Positions 54,924 through 63,457 of a stretch of 64,000 bases of DNA are shown here, one piece after another. The DNA comes from PWXP01 sp034005525 (GTDB lineage Bacteria > Planctomycetota > Planctomycetia > Pirellulales > Thermoguttaceae). Positions within the stretch are counted from its first letter, which is position 1, and every line of letters starts with the position of its first letter. The DNA is taken from assembly GCA_034005525.1 (NCBI GenBank), contig JAVEUP010000001.1:83792-147791 (forward strand). The letters run 5' to 3'. The notes beneath the pieces are model-generated. The model was given only the letters and a program-made list of their open reading frames with translations, did no database searches and was not told the DNA's origin. Made by a program: the position numbers and the translations under genes.

Positions 54924-56300
54924 CTATTGAACAATCACTTCTCTCGATTTCTCCTTGCCTTGGACGTCAGTCCACGTGATGCGGTACTTCCCACGGAACC
55001 CGCGGAACGCCACTTTCGAGCCCTCGGAGACCTGAACCGTCAGGTTCGTCTTCCAGTCGTGATTGATCAGTTGATCGAGTGCGTGGTAGACCGGTTTCTT
55101 CTTCAGGTTAATGTCGAAGATGCCCGAAATGGCGGGTTCGCCCGGCGCCGCGCCGCCGTCCACAGAGTTCCACCAGGTAATTGCCACAACCGCAGGATGG
55201 GAGAACCACAGCCGATACAGATTGCGGGCGATGATCGCCTGGATCTCCCTGCCTGTCTGGTCGTCGCCGGGCGCGGAAATGGTCACTTCGCTAATGTGGA
55301 TGGGCGGTCCAGCTTCGACCATCGTGTCGAGTACGGCGAGCATCTTTTCGGGGGTGTGGCTGTCCGCACCGTCGGCAATAGATTGTGAATGTCGCTGATT
55401 GAAAATATGCATCTGCACACCCATCAGATCGACGCGAATGCCGCGGTCGATCAGGTCGCGGACGATTTCGACGTACCGGCGGTTCGGTCCCCATGCCATA
55501 TCGCACTCATTCGTCGAAAGGCACACTGTTACGGGGAAGTACTGCTGAGCCCACCTGAAGGTCTTGTAGGTATAATCGTCCGGCATGATTCCCCGGTTCG
55601 CCTGGTCGATGCATTCGTTGACTACGTCCCAGCTACGCACCCGCCCTTGATAGCGTTCCGCCAGTTGTTTGACGCGGGCTTCGAAGAGCGGTTCCATTGC
55701 CTTGCGCTCCTCCGGCATCCACTCCGGATGGCCCCAACGCCGCATGCCGTAGATGATCGCGTGGCCGTGAACGTGCAGGCCCCTGCTTTCCAGGTAATCG
55801 ATGCACGGGTCGGTCGGAGGGCGGCGCCAGTGTCTTTGCTCTTTGGGGTTGCTTATGGTAGCCCAGAACTCCGGCGTATCGTCGTCACTCATTGCGAAAC
55901 GCGGCTTGCCCGGCTCGAACTCCAGCGTCTTCCAGTAGAACGCCACGGTGCCGCTATTCCACAGCTCGCCGAAGGCGTCGGCGTAGGCTTGATTCTTCTC
56001 GGCGGAATCCAATTGGCCGAACATGAAGAAATTGCCGCCGAAACGGAACGTGTGCGTGAGCTGCTCCACCTTGACGTCCGTGCCGGGCTTCGCATTGTCG
56101 ATCGCAACGACGGCGTCCACCTTGCGATGCTTCTCGATGTTCGCGTCGATAGCCGCCTGCACTTCGGCGTTCCAAAACGCATTGTACTTGTCCGACATGA
56201 TCGACTGGTCTTGCGCCGAGCACATCACAGGTATTCCGCACGCAATGACGGACATGCCCGACAGTACGCGCCGAAGTCGCCTCAGTGCACACCGTTGCAT
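54924..56300 (-). CDS. GH10 endo-beta-1,4-xylanase-like enzyme (paralogue A)
   Basis: 458 residues; AGGAG 9 bases before the ATG at 56300. The signal region (about 1-30) precedes an N-terminal segment MSDKYNAFWNAEVQAAIDANIEKHRK, then the GH10 barrel: FYWKTLEFEPGKPRF, HGHAIIYG, SWDVVNE with acid/base E229, VDLMGVQMHIF, HISEVTI with nucleophile E338, and ITWWNSVDGGAAPGEPAISG. About 45 C-terminal residues form an extra beta domain (VAFRGFRGKYRITWTD). It probably hydrolyses xylan backbones. It shares this plan with the enzyme at 57189-58673, from which it is separated by a PEP-CTERM gene. Confidence 0.94.
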   Translation of the reverse strand: MQRCALRRLRRVLSGMSVIACGIPVMCSAQDQSIMSDKYNAFWNAEVQAAIDANIEKHRKVDAVVAIDNAKPGTDVKVEQLTHTFRFGGNFFMFGQLDSAEKNQAYADAFGELWNSGTVAFYWKTLEFEPGKPRFAMSDDDTPEFWATISNPKEQRHWRRPPTDPCIDYLESRGLHVHGHAIIYGMRRWGHPEWMPEERKAMEPLFEARVKQLAERYQGRVRSWDVVNECIDQANRGIMPDDYTYKTFRWAQQYFPVTVCLSTNECDMAWGPNRRYVEIVRDLIDRGIRVDLMGVQMHIFNQRHSQSIADGADSHTPEKMLAVLDTMVEAGPPIHISEVTISAPGDDQTGREIQAIIARNLYRLWFSHPAVVAITWWNSVDGGAAPGEPAISGIFDINLKKKPVYHALDQLINHDWKTNLTVQVSEGSKVAFRGFRGKYRITWTDVQGKEKSREVIVQ

Positions 56301-56382
56301 TCCAACGTCTCCTGATCATGTCGTGTGGAATCAGCTTGTCCGGCCGACTCCAATGGAGTGATCCCGAATTGCGATCTCCGGA

Positions 56383-57120
56383 CTAACCTCGGCGCCGCCA
56401 AGTGGCCAGAACCATCATGCCGGTCAGCAGCGCCAGCCAGGTCGACGGCTCCGGCACAAACGACAGGCTGAAGTTGTCGAACGCACCCATCTTGGTGATA
56501 TCGATGTTGGCCCCAAGCTGAACATAGTTGATCGTGGGGTTGGCAGTGAACGAATGTGTCCTTTTCGATTCACCGTCGACGAACCACTCGACCGACCATA
56601 AGGGCGACGTCGTATCCAAGACGATCGCAACCGGCCGGGCGTCGGTATGTCCCGAGTCAATTACGTCCACCCGCCCGGCTGTTCCCGTAGTGAACGTCGT
56701 GACCTTCCCATTGCCGCGCATGACCATCCACGGACCGATGTTGTCCCATGGATTGCCGCTCGTCGAAGATGCGAACCCGAGACTGATCCAATCGGCGTCC
56801 ACGCCGTTGTCGGCCGGATCGGCGGTCACCTGGAGGGTGTACAGTCCGGGGACAGTCGGCGAGAACGGCAAGACAGCCTTTCCGCCGCCGGCGGTCAGCA
56901 TATTTCCATCGGTCCGGAACAGGTAAGTGCCGGACGTCGGAGCGCTCCACGTCTCCGTCCCCGGCCGCACGTCGGGAGCGGAACCGCTGAGCAGCAAGGG
57001 GGCTGCCTGGCTGCCGCGGTTGAAGCCGTCTTGGAAGAGAATCGCCTCCGCGCCGGCAGGCAGCGTCCAGAGGCCGGCTGCAAGCAGGATCAAAACAGTT
57101 GTGAGCGACTTGTACCACAT
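56383..57120 (-). CDS. PEP-CTERM sorting domain protein
   Basis: 245 residues from ATG 57120, with GGAGG 7 bases upstream. A signal peptide (about 1-24, ending AGAEA) is followed by a beta-sandwich domain with Trp-rich blocks (DGFNRGSQAAPLLLSG, PWDNIGPWMVMRGNGKV, SPLWSVEWFVDGESKRTH) resembling planctomycete PEP-CTERM proteins of the LamG/concanavalin type. The sorting signal is FVPEPSTWLALLTGMMVLAT then WRRRG. It lies between two GH10 genes on the same strand, which suggests a carbohydrate-binding partner of the enzymes at the surface. Confidence 0.85.
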   Translation of the reverse strand: MWYKSLTTVLILLAAGLWTLPAGAEAILFQDGFNRGSQAAPLLLSGSAPDVRPGTETWSAPTSGTYLFRTDGNMLTAGGGKAVLPFSPTVPGLYTLQVTADPADNGVDADWISLGFASSTSGNPWDNIGPWMVMRGNGKVTTFTTGTAGRVDVIDSGHTDARPVAIVLDTTSPLWSVEWFVDGESKRTHSFTANPTINYVQLGANIDITKMGAFDNFSLSFVPEPSTWLALLTGMMVLATWRRRG

Positions 57121-57188
57121 GATGGGTCCTCCGCGATAAGACGGGGTTGTGGATGATCCATTAAGCGTCTCGGAAAGCCACGGCAAGC

Positions 57189-58673
57189 TCAATCTCCTCC
57201 CCGCAAATGCACCTCCGTCTGCCGTGAGTTGCCGGCAGCGTCGGTCCAGGTGAGGCGATAGCGGCCGCGGAAGCCGCGGAACGCAACGGCGCCGTCACCG
57301 TCGGCCTTAACCGTGGTCCGCGTCTTCCACTCGTCGTTGATCAGCTTGTTCAGGGCGTGGAACGACGGCTTCGGCTCCACGTCGCGCGTACACAGGCCGG
57401 AAATGACCGGCTCGCCGGGCGCGCCACAGCCGTCCACGATGTTCCACCAGGTAATGCCCATCATCGGCTCGATGCTGAACCACAGCCGGTACAGGTTGCG
57501 CGCGATGACCGCCTGAATCGCCATTCCACGCTCGTCATTGCCCGGCGAGGTGATGGTGATTTCGCTCAGGTGGATCGGCAGGCCCGGCGCAGCAAGTATC
57601 TCCATCTGCTGCCAGATCGACTCCGGCGTCCGGATGGGCTTGCCGTCGGCGATATCGAGGCAATGCTGGGGGTTGAATAGGTGCATTTGCGAGCCCAGGA
57701 CGTTAATGCGGCATCCCCTCGCGATCAAATCCTTCGCTTGTTCCGCGTACTTCTCGTTGTTCAGGTAGTCGTTGATGTTCAGCACCACGTTCTTCGGAAA
57801 GACACGGTCGGCCGTCTTGAAGGCGTGGTACGTGTAATCGCCCGGCATGAGCCCATAATGGCTTTTGCAGATCGCGTCGCCGCGGATCATGGCGCCGCGA
57901 GCGAAGTCGGTTGCGCTTTCGTTGACCACGTCCCAACTATAGAGCCGGTCACCGTAGTGTTCCGCAAGCTCCACCACGCGTTTCTCGAACAGCCGCCGCA
58001 GTTCGCGGGTGAACACGGGCGCGAGTTCCGCAATCTCCGCAGGTGCCAACTTGGCAAGACCGTCCTTGCCCAACTTGAGAATCTTCTCTTTCTCATCATC
58101 CGGGCAGAACTCGTCGAATAGCCAGTCGGGATGATGCCACTTGCGGGTGCCCCAAATGATCGGGTGGCCGTGGCGGCGAATTCCCTTGCTCTCACAAAAC
58201 GCCACGATGGGGTCCGTAGCCGGCCGCCGCCAGTGCGGCTCCTCCATGGGCTCCGCCAGGGCGTTCCAGTATTCTTCAGTGTCGCGGTCTTCGGCACGGA
58301 ACCGCGGGTGGCCCGGCTCCATTTCAAACGCTTTCCAGTAGAAGGGAATCGTCGCGGAATTGAACAGCGTGCCGAATATTTCTTTGTACCTACGGTTTCG
58401 CTCCGGGGTCCCCAACTGGTTGAAGTTGAAGATATTCGCGCCGAAGAAGAAGTCGTGCGTAAGCTGCTCGACCTTCACTTCCGCGCCGGCCGGCACGCCC
58501 TCGACCTTGAATCGCCCGTCGGCCTTGCGATGTTGCTCGATGTCGCGGTCGATGCGTGCCTGGACTTCGGGGTTCCATATCTTCCAGTACGCGTCACTCA
58601 TCGCCGCGTCTTGTTCCGCCCCTTGCGCCATGGTCGCCGCCAATACGATCCATCCGAACATTGTCGCTTTCAT
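57189..58673 (-). CDS. GH10 endo-beta-1,4-xylanase-like enzyme (paralogue B)
   Basis: 494 residues from ATG 58673 (AAAGGAG upstream; the frame upstream lacks a leader). A signal peptide (about 1-19) precedes MSDAYWKIWNPEVQARIDRDIE, the same N-terminal segment as paralogue A. GH10 sites: FYWKAFEMEPGHPRF, HGHPIIWG, SWDVVNE with acid/base E252, HLSEITI with nucleophile E371, and ITWWNIVDGCGAPGEP. It carries a helical insert of about 35 residues (185-225) absent from paralogue A and the same C-terminal beta domain (VAFRGFRGRYRLTWTD). Probable xylanase. It is the upstream gene of a minus-strand set. Confidence 0.94.
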   Translation of the reverse strand: MKATMFGWIVLAATMAQGAEQDAAMSDAYWKIWNPEVQARIDRDIEQHRKADGRFKVEGVPAGAEVKVEQLTHDFFFGANIFNFNQLGTPERNRRYKEIFGTLFNSATIPFYWKAFEMEPGHPRFRAEDRDTEEYWNALAEPMEEPHWRRPATDPIVAFCESKGIRRHGHPIIWGTRKWHHPDWLFDEFCPDDEKEKILKLGKDGLAKLAPAEIAELAPVFTRELRRLFEKRVVELAEHYGDRLYSWDVVNESATDFARGAMIRGDAICKSHYGLMPGDYTYHAFKTADRVFPKNVVLNINDYLNNEKYAEQAKDLIARGCRINVLGSQMHLFNPQHCLDIADGKPIRTPESIWQQMEILAAPGLPIHLSEITITSPGNDERGMAIQAVIARNLYRLWFSIEPMMGITWWNIVDGCGAPGEPVISGLCTRDVEPKPSFHALNKLINDEWKTRTTVKADGDGAVAFRGFRGRYRLTWTDAAGNSRQTEVHLRGGD

Positions 58674-58906
58674 CGTGCTTTGTCTCCTTTGTAGTCCAAG
58701 GTGTTCTTCACGTCCTGCGGGCAGCGAAACCGACATTCCCTTGATGGGTGGCACGGCGCGCACCGCCTCGGCTCTGAAGCGGCAACAGACCAGTGCATTA
58801 CCATCGATTCTACCCTGAATCCGGTGTGTCAAGCAAGTTTTCAGTACAGTAATATCCGCTCAATTCGCTGAACTTTCGGCGCAACGGTGTCGGCGCGGTC
58901 GCGCCG

Positions 58907-61528
58907 CTAACGCACTTCGATCTCGTACCATACGGTCGCGTATTCCGGCCCAATCGCGATTTTCGAGCCGCCTTGAACCGCCCTTTCGACGGGGACTTCC
59001 CCCTTTCGATCGCCGCGCTGGTCGAGCGCGAAGCAACGGACCCGCTCCGGCTGGGTCGGCAGGGTGACCACCAGCGGAATCCCCTCGACGCATACGGTGC
59101 CGTCTCCCCAAGAATCCTGAAACCTGATTTCGTTTCCCGATACCTGCTCAATGACTGAGCCTTCGTTTTCCGCCAGCCCGGTGGCTGCCAGGAGTATGGA
59201 AGCCGGACGGTTCGACTGGCCGAAGCCCGTGGCGTTGCGCGAGACGAGTGAAACGGTGGCCCAGTCGAGACGCGTTCTTCCAATGGCGAGCGTCACGTCG
59301 CCCAGCGCGATCGTGCGGCCCTTCGGAAATCCGGTGAACAGCTTGGTATTCGGCGTGTCGACCGTCCAGTAGCCTGCCCCCGGCTGCTCCATGTTCCAGG
59401 TCAGTTCGCCCGTGTCGCTGACAATCACTTTCTGGTCGTCGGGAATCGTTCTTACCGCCGCCGGATCGGTGCCATGCTCGCCCGCAAGGTCGACGGCCGT
59501 CTTGTGAATCAGCGTGAGCCGGGAATCGAAGCCGGTGTTGTTGATGCTCAAGCCGACGGCCTTGGAACCGACAAGCCGGTCGAAGTAGGTAGGGTAGTCC
59601 ATTGCGCCGACGACCGTCGACTTCGCCTCCTGCACGTCGCCGCGCAGGTAGATTGCGGCGCAGGCGGGGAAGTGCGCGAGGACGTCGGTGCGGGCGGCAA
59701 TGCTGAAGAAGTACGTATTGCGCCGCGGTTCGAAGTCCGGCTCGTGATTGTACGTGTACTCGAACACGCCATCCCAGCCCTGAAACCGGCCATAGGCGCG
59801 GAGCATGGGCTGGCCTTCGGCGCCGAATTGATTGGGGAACGGATGGTTATACTCGCTGACCGTATAGGCCATGCCGTGCACCCGCTGGCCCGCCAGGCGC
59901 TGGATGCAACTGAGCGAGTTGACCATCGACAGGTTGCGGATTCGCCAATCCGGACTGACCGGACTCGGATGGCACCAGTAGGCGTGACTGTCGATGTAGT
60001 CCAACTCGGCCTGCACGTGCGGAGGGCTATAGCCGAGTTGTGTGCCCGAGATGATCGACCTGGCCTTCAATTCGTTCTTGAGGTAGTCGCGCATGCCGGT
60101 CCAGTAGTCGCGCTCCGTATCGACGAGAAACTCGTAGAAGTCGCGCCGGGCCTTCAAGGGCGCATAGCCGTGGTTCCTGACAATTGGAATGGACCCGTCT
60201 TCCAGACGTGCATCGGCGTTGAATTCCGTTTCCGCGCCGCTCTGGAACGAGAGATCGTCGATCTCATACGTGCCGACCTTAAAACGCGTCAACTGGAATT
60301 GTGCCCGGTCGGAATCGGCACCTGCAACGAACGGGACGACGATCTTCTGCCACGCGTTTCCGACCGCGAGGGTGCGATGCAGGCCCAGCGGCCGCCATCC
60401 GCCGTCGGTGTCGGCCACGGCCAGACCGAGCGTCACAGGGCCCTCGCCCTTCAGGCGGCGGACGCGGAAGCTCAACGTGTACGGTTGGCCCTCCTTGACC
60501 GTCAGTGCCCGAAACAGCTTCGGAAAGTACTCGTGCCCGTCTTGGGTCACTTCGACTTGCAAAGCGCCATCGACCACGTTGGCGGTCGCCTTGGCCGATC
60601 CGCAAGCGAGAATCCATCGCTCTTTGTCGAAGGTTACCGGCCCGTCGAAACTGCCTTCGGGGTTCTGCTCGTCGCAAAGCGGAGTAGCCACCCACTGCCA
60701 TGCCTCCCTGACGGCTTCGGTCGTGGGGTATCGTTTGGCAAGCCAGGCGTTCCACTGGCGCTGAAGCTCGGCAGCATACGGTGCGGGCAGATGATCGATT
60801 CCCCCACGGTGGTATTGACTGAACAGGGCGTTCTCATTGTTGATTTCGATCATGGCCACGCACGGATCGTCCGTGTAGGCGACTTTCGTGTACGGACTGA
60901 CGCGGGTAAGCAGCTTCCGCGCATATTCCTTCTGCAGTTCGATCATGCGGGGCTCGAAATTGTCCACCCCCTTGTCCGCCCAAGGACCTCCGCGTACGAA
61001 ACCGTCCCGCTCGTCCCAATGGCGGGCGACGTGCAGGTTGATGTTCACGTAGATGCCGCGTTTCTTCAGCGCGGCAATCAGGTAGTCGAGCCGGTCCAGT
61101 TGTCCGGGATCGAGGTTGCGCTGCGTCCCAGGATCATCGGCGATGATTCCAAGCCGGTTCGGCGTCATGAAGTTCCCGTACGCCTCGTCCATGTAGTGCA
61201 GGCGCACGCAATTGATGCCGAACCGGGCAAGCCGCGAGGCCAGCTTGTCGGCGGCTTCGTGCGTCGGGAAGTTTGCCGGGCCGGTCAAGTTCGTGGCATG
61301 AAGGCGCACGGGCCCCCGGTCGTCCACGAACCGCCCATCCTCGACGCGGACGAAACCGTGCTTGCCCGCGGGCGCGTCGACCAGATGCGCCATGCTCGAC
61401 GCGTTATCCGGCGCATCGTAAGAGATCAGGAATGGGAACAGCGGCGCGAACTCGTCGGCCCTGCTGGTGCTCCATCCGAACAATCCGAGCAGCACGATAC
61501 ATCCGATTCGTCCAATGATCGCTCTCAT
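58907..61528 (-). CDS. Clan GH-A glycoside hydrolase (GH5-like) with inserted CBM-like domain
   Basis: 873 residues from ATG 61528 with AAAGGAG upstream; signal peptide about 1-24. A (beta/alpha)8 barrel begins near 55 (DDRGPVRLHATNLTGPANFP, FGINCVRLHYMD, GIYVNINLHVARHW). The acid/base is likely E232 (IEINNEN) and the nucleophile E559 (YTVSEYNHP). Between them, residues about 300-430 form a CBM4/9-like beta domain (YEIDDLSFQSG) inserted in the barrel. The final 200 residues are beta domains. The substrate is not evident; the GH10 neighbours suggest hemicellulose. It may be the first gene of the minus-strand GH set. Confidence 0.82.
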   Translation of the reverse strand: MRAIIGRIGCIVLLGLFGWSTSRADEFAPLFPFLISYDAPDNASSMAHLVDAPAGKHGFVRVEDGRFVDDRGPVRLHATNLTGPANFPTHEAADKLASRLARFGINCVRLHYMDEAYGNFMTPNRLGIIADDPGTQRNLDPGQLDRLDYLIAALKKRGIYVNINLHVARHWDERDGFVRGGPWADKGVDNFEPRMIELQKEYARKLLTRVSPYTKVAYTDDPCVAMIEINNENALFSQYHRGGIDHLPAPYAAELQRQWNAWLAKRYPTTEAVREAWQWVATPLCDEQNPEGSFDGPVTFDKERWILACGSAKATANVVDGALQVEVTQDGHEYFPKLFRALTVKEGQPYTLSFRVRRLKGEGPVTLGLAVADTDGGWRPLGLHRTLAVGNAWQKIVVPFVAGADSDRAQFQLTRFKVGTYEIDDLSFQSGAETEFNADARLEDGSIPIVRNHGYAPLKARRDFYEFLVDTERDYWTGMRDYLKNELKARSIISGTQLGYSPPHVQAELDYIDSHAYWCHPSPVSPDWRIRNLSMVNSLSCIQRLAGQRVHGMAYTVSEYNHPFPNQFGAEGQPMLRAYGRFQGWDGVFEYTYNHEPDFEPRRNTYFFSIAARTDVLAHFPACAAIYLRGDVQEAKSTVVGAMDYPTYFDRLVGSKAVGLSINNTGFDSRLTLIHKTAVDLAGEHGTDPAAVRTIPDDQKVIVSDTGELTWNMEQPGAGYWTVDTPNTKLFTGFPKGRTIALGDVTLAIGRTRLDWATVSLVSRNATGFGQSNRPASILLAATGLAENEGSVIEQVSGNEIRFQDSWGDGTVCVEGIPLVVTLPTQPERVRCFALDQRGDRKGEVPVERAVQGGSKIAIGPEYATVWYEIEVR

Positions 61529-62140
61529 GCATTCTCTCCTTTGACGTGGCGGTCTCATACAGGCGAGGAACCGGTGTTCCCCTGTGGGCCGGCGTCCGTC
61601 GCGACGGCAGGGCAGCCGTCGCAGCGGAGGGCCGGCCGATTTCCATCGATCCTAACGTAGCGGATGCGGGGGCGGCAAGCTTCGGGCACGGAAACATGCG
61701 CCGATTCCTCTGAACTTTCGGTCTGCCTGTGGACTCTTGCGGGAATGGTCGAGGGTTAACCTGGCTGCCCCACATTGGGGTGGCGAAGCGATTGACGCGT
61801 TTGCGGAGCCCTGATAGGCTTGAAGCCGCGCCGGCAGTCGTGTTGCCGGCGCCGGCGAAGCGCGACCACCGTGCTGCGGCAGAAGTGACACGCAACCCGA
61901 CGGCAACCGGCCCCCGCCCTCGATTGCAGGTAACCGTTCACAGGGGACTGTCCCAATTTTCGCGGCACACAGGGCAATATGCCCAATGGGTCAACGGCTC
62001 CGGCCGCGAAAATGGGACTGTCCCCTTCGCATGCAGCGGAGAAAACAGGCTGCGCCACCGACCTGTGAACGCTTACGATCGCAGAGTCGGGATCTGGAAC
62101 GGGAGGGGGCGGGCGAACCAAGGAACAAAGGAACCAAGCA
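61529..62140. other. 612-base divergent intergenic region
   Basis: No gene is seen. It contains the nested foldback 61930-62076 and separates the minus-strand hydrolases from the plus-strand oxidoreductase. It presumably holds promoters for both, not resolved by eye. Confidence 0.55.
61930..62076. repeat. 147-bp nested inverted-repeat element
   Basis: The outer arms GTAACCGTTCACAGG (61930-61944) and CCTGTGAACGCTTAC (62062-62076) pair with one mismatch. The inner arms GGGACTGTCCCAATTTTCGC (61944-61963) and GCGAAAATGGGACTGTCCCC (62006-62025) also pair closely. It is non-coding and MITE-like. I recall similar GGGACTGTCCC/TTTTCGCGG motifs from other planctomycete genomes but cannot verify this here. 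Confidence 0.65.
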
Positions 62141-63457
62141 ATGACCAGAAGACTTTCACGACGTGCGTTTTCCCAGGCCGGCGCGGTTACGTTGTTCGGG
62201 CTGACGGCCCTAAACTCTTCGCGCGTTCTGGGCGCCAACGAGCGCGTTCGCCTGGGCTTCATCGGCATCGGCTCGCGGGGATCGCAAGTGGCTGCGGCAT
62301 TCGCGCAGCATGCCGACACCGAGATTGCCGCACTGTGCGATGTCTCCCGCTCCACGCTGGAGAACGCCAACGAGAAACTAGCCCAAGGGAAGGCGGCTGC
62401 CTACGGCGATTTCCGAAAGCTGCTCGATCGCCAGAACCTCGACGCGGTAGTCATTGCCACGCCCGATCACTGGCACGCCATCCAGACCGTCATGGCCTGC
62501 CGGGCAGGCAAGGACGTGTATTGCGAGAAGCCGCTGTCGAAAACGATTCACGAAGGGCGGCGGATGGTCGAGACGGCGCGGGAGACCAATCGCATCATTC
62601 AAGTCGGCACGCACCGGCGCAGCGGACACTCGTACGCCGAAGCCGCTGAGTTGATCGCTTCCGGCAAACTCGGAAAGGTGACCGTCGCCCGGGCGTTCGA
62701 CACGACGAATATGTATCCCTTGGGCATCGGCAAGGCGGCGCCGAGCGACCCGCCCGCCGACCTCGATTGGGACATGTGGCTGGGCCCCCGCCCGTTGCGG
62801 CCGTTTCAGGCAACCATCACGCCTTTCAAGTTCCGGTGGTGGGACCTGTACGCCACGCGATTCGCCGACAACGGCATCCACTTCATCGACGTGATGCGCT
62901 GGCTGACCGGCGATGAGGCGGGGCCTACGCGGGTGACCGCCTTGGGCGGGCGTTTCGTCATCGACGACGACCGCACGGTCCCGGACGTGATGGAGGGCAT
63001 GTTCCAGTTCGGCTCGGACCGGCTGCTGATTTTCGGTCAATACGAGACCAGCGGCCATCGTGCGCTGCCGCGCCCCGCGTTTGCCGAGTTCCGCGGCACC
63101 CAGGGGGCGCTGTACGCCCGCGACGATGGCTTTGAGGTGCTGCCCGACCGCGGCGGACGCTACCAAGACGACCGCGAGGCACGCATGGAGCCGATCGACC
63201 GGCAGTTGCCCGAAGGCTACGCCCAGCACATGCGCGACCACACGCGGAATTTCCTCGACTGCCTGAAGTCGCGCGAGAGGCCGCGGGCCGACGTAGAAAT
63301 CGGGCACCGCTCCACCTCCGCCGCCCTCCTGGCCAACATCGCCCTGGCAACCGAGTCGACCATCCACTGGGATCCCCAACGCGAACAGATCACCAACCTC
63401 CCGGAGGCCAACCAGCTCCTGCACTACGAATACCGCAAGCCCTGGACGCTGGATTGA
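62141..63457 (+). CDS. Tat-signal Gfo/Idh/MocA family oxidoreductase
   Basis: 438 residues. A Tat leader (RRLSRRAFSQAGAVTLFGLT) is followed by an NAD(P)-binding Rossmann domain (VRLGFIGIGSRGSQVAAAF, ALCDVSRSTL, DAVVIATPDHWHAIQTVMA), the family EKP motif (VYCEKPLSKTI) and the C-terminal substrate domain with WWDLYATRFADNGIHFIDVM, which supplies the conserved Asp and His. These enzymes act on sugars, inositols and related compounds. A Tat leader is typical for the expanded planctomycete group. It is divergent from the glycoside hydrolases and may handle their products. Confidence 0.93.
   Translation: MTRRLSRRAFSQAGAVTLFGLTALNSSRVLGANERVRLGFIGIGSRGSQVAAAFAQHADTEIAALCDVSRSTLENANEKLAQGKAAAYGDFRKLLDRQNLDAVVIATPDHWHAIQTVMACRAGKDVYCEKPLSKTIHEGRRMVETARETNRIIQVGTHRRSGHSYAEAAELIASGKLGKVTVARAFDTTNMYPLGIGKAAPSDPPADLDWDMWLGPRPLRPFQATITPFKFRWWDLYATRFADNGIHFIDVMRWLTGDEAGPTRVTALGGRFVIDDDRTVPDVMEGMFQFGSDRLLIFGQYETSGHRALPRPAFAEFRGTQGALYARDDGFEVLPDRGGRYQDDREARMEPIDRQLPEGYAQHMRDHTRNFLDCLKSRERPRADVEIGHRSTSAALLANIALATESTIHWDPQREQITNLPEANQLLHYEYRKPWTLD

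Noticed and set aside
59474..61660. A 728-codon plus-strand frame opposite the GH-A hydrolase
   Set aside because: No domain, signal peptide or ribosome site. The minus-strand gene has all three.
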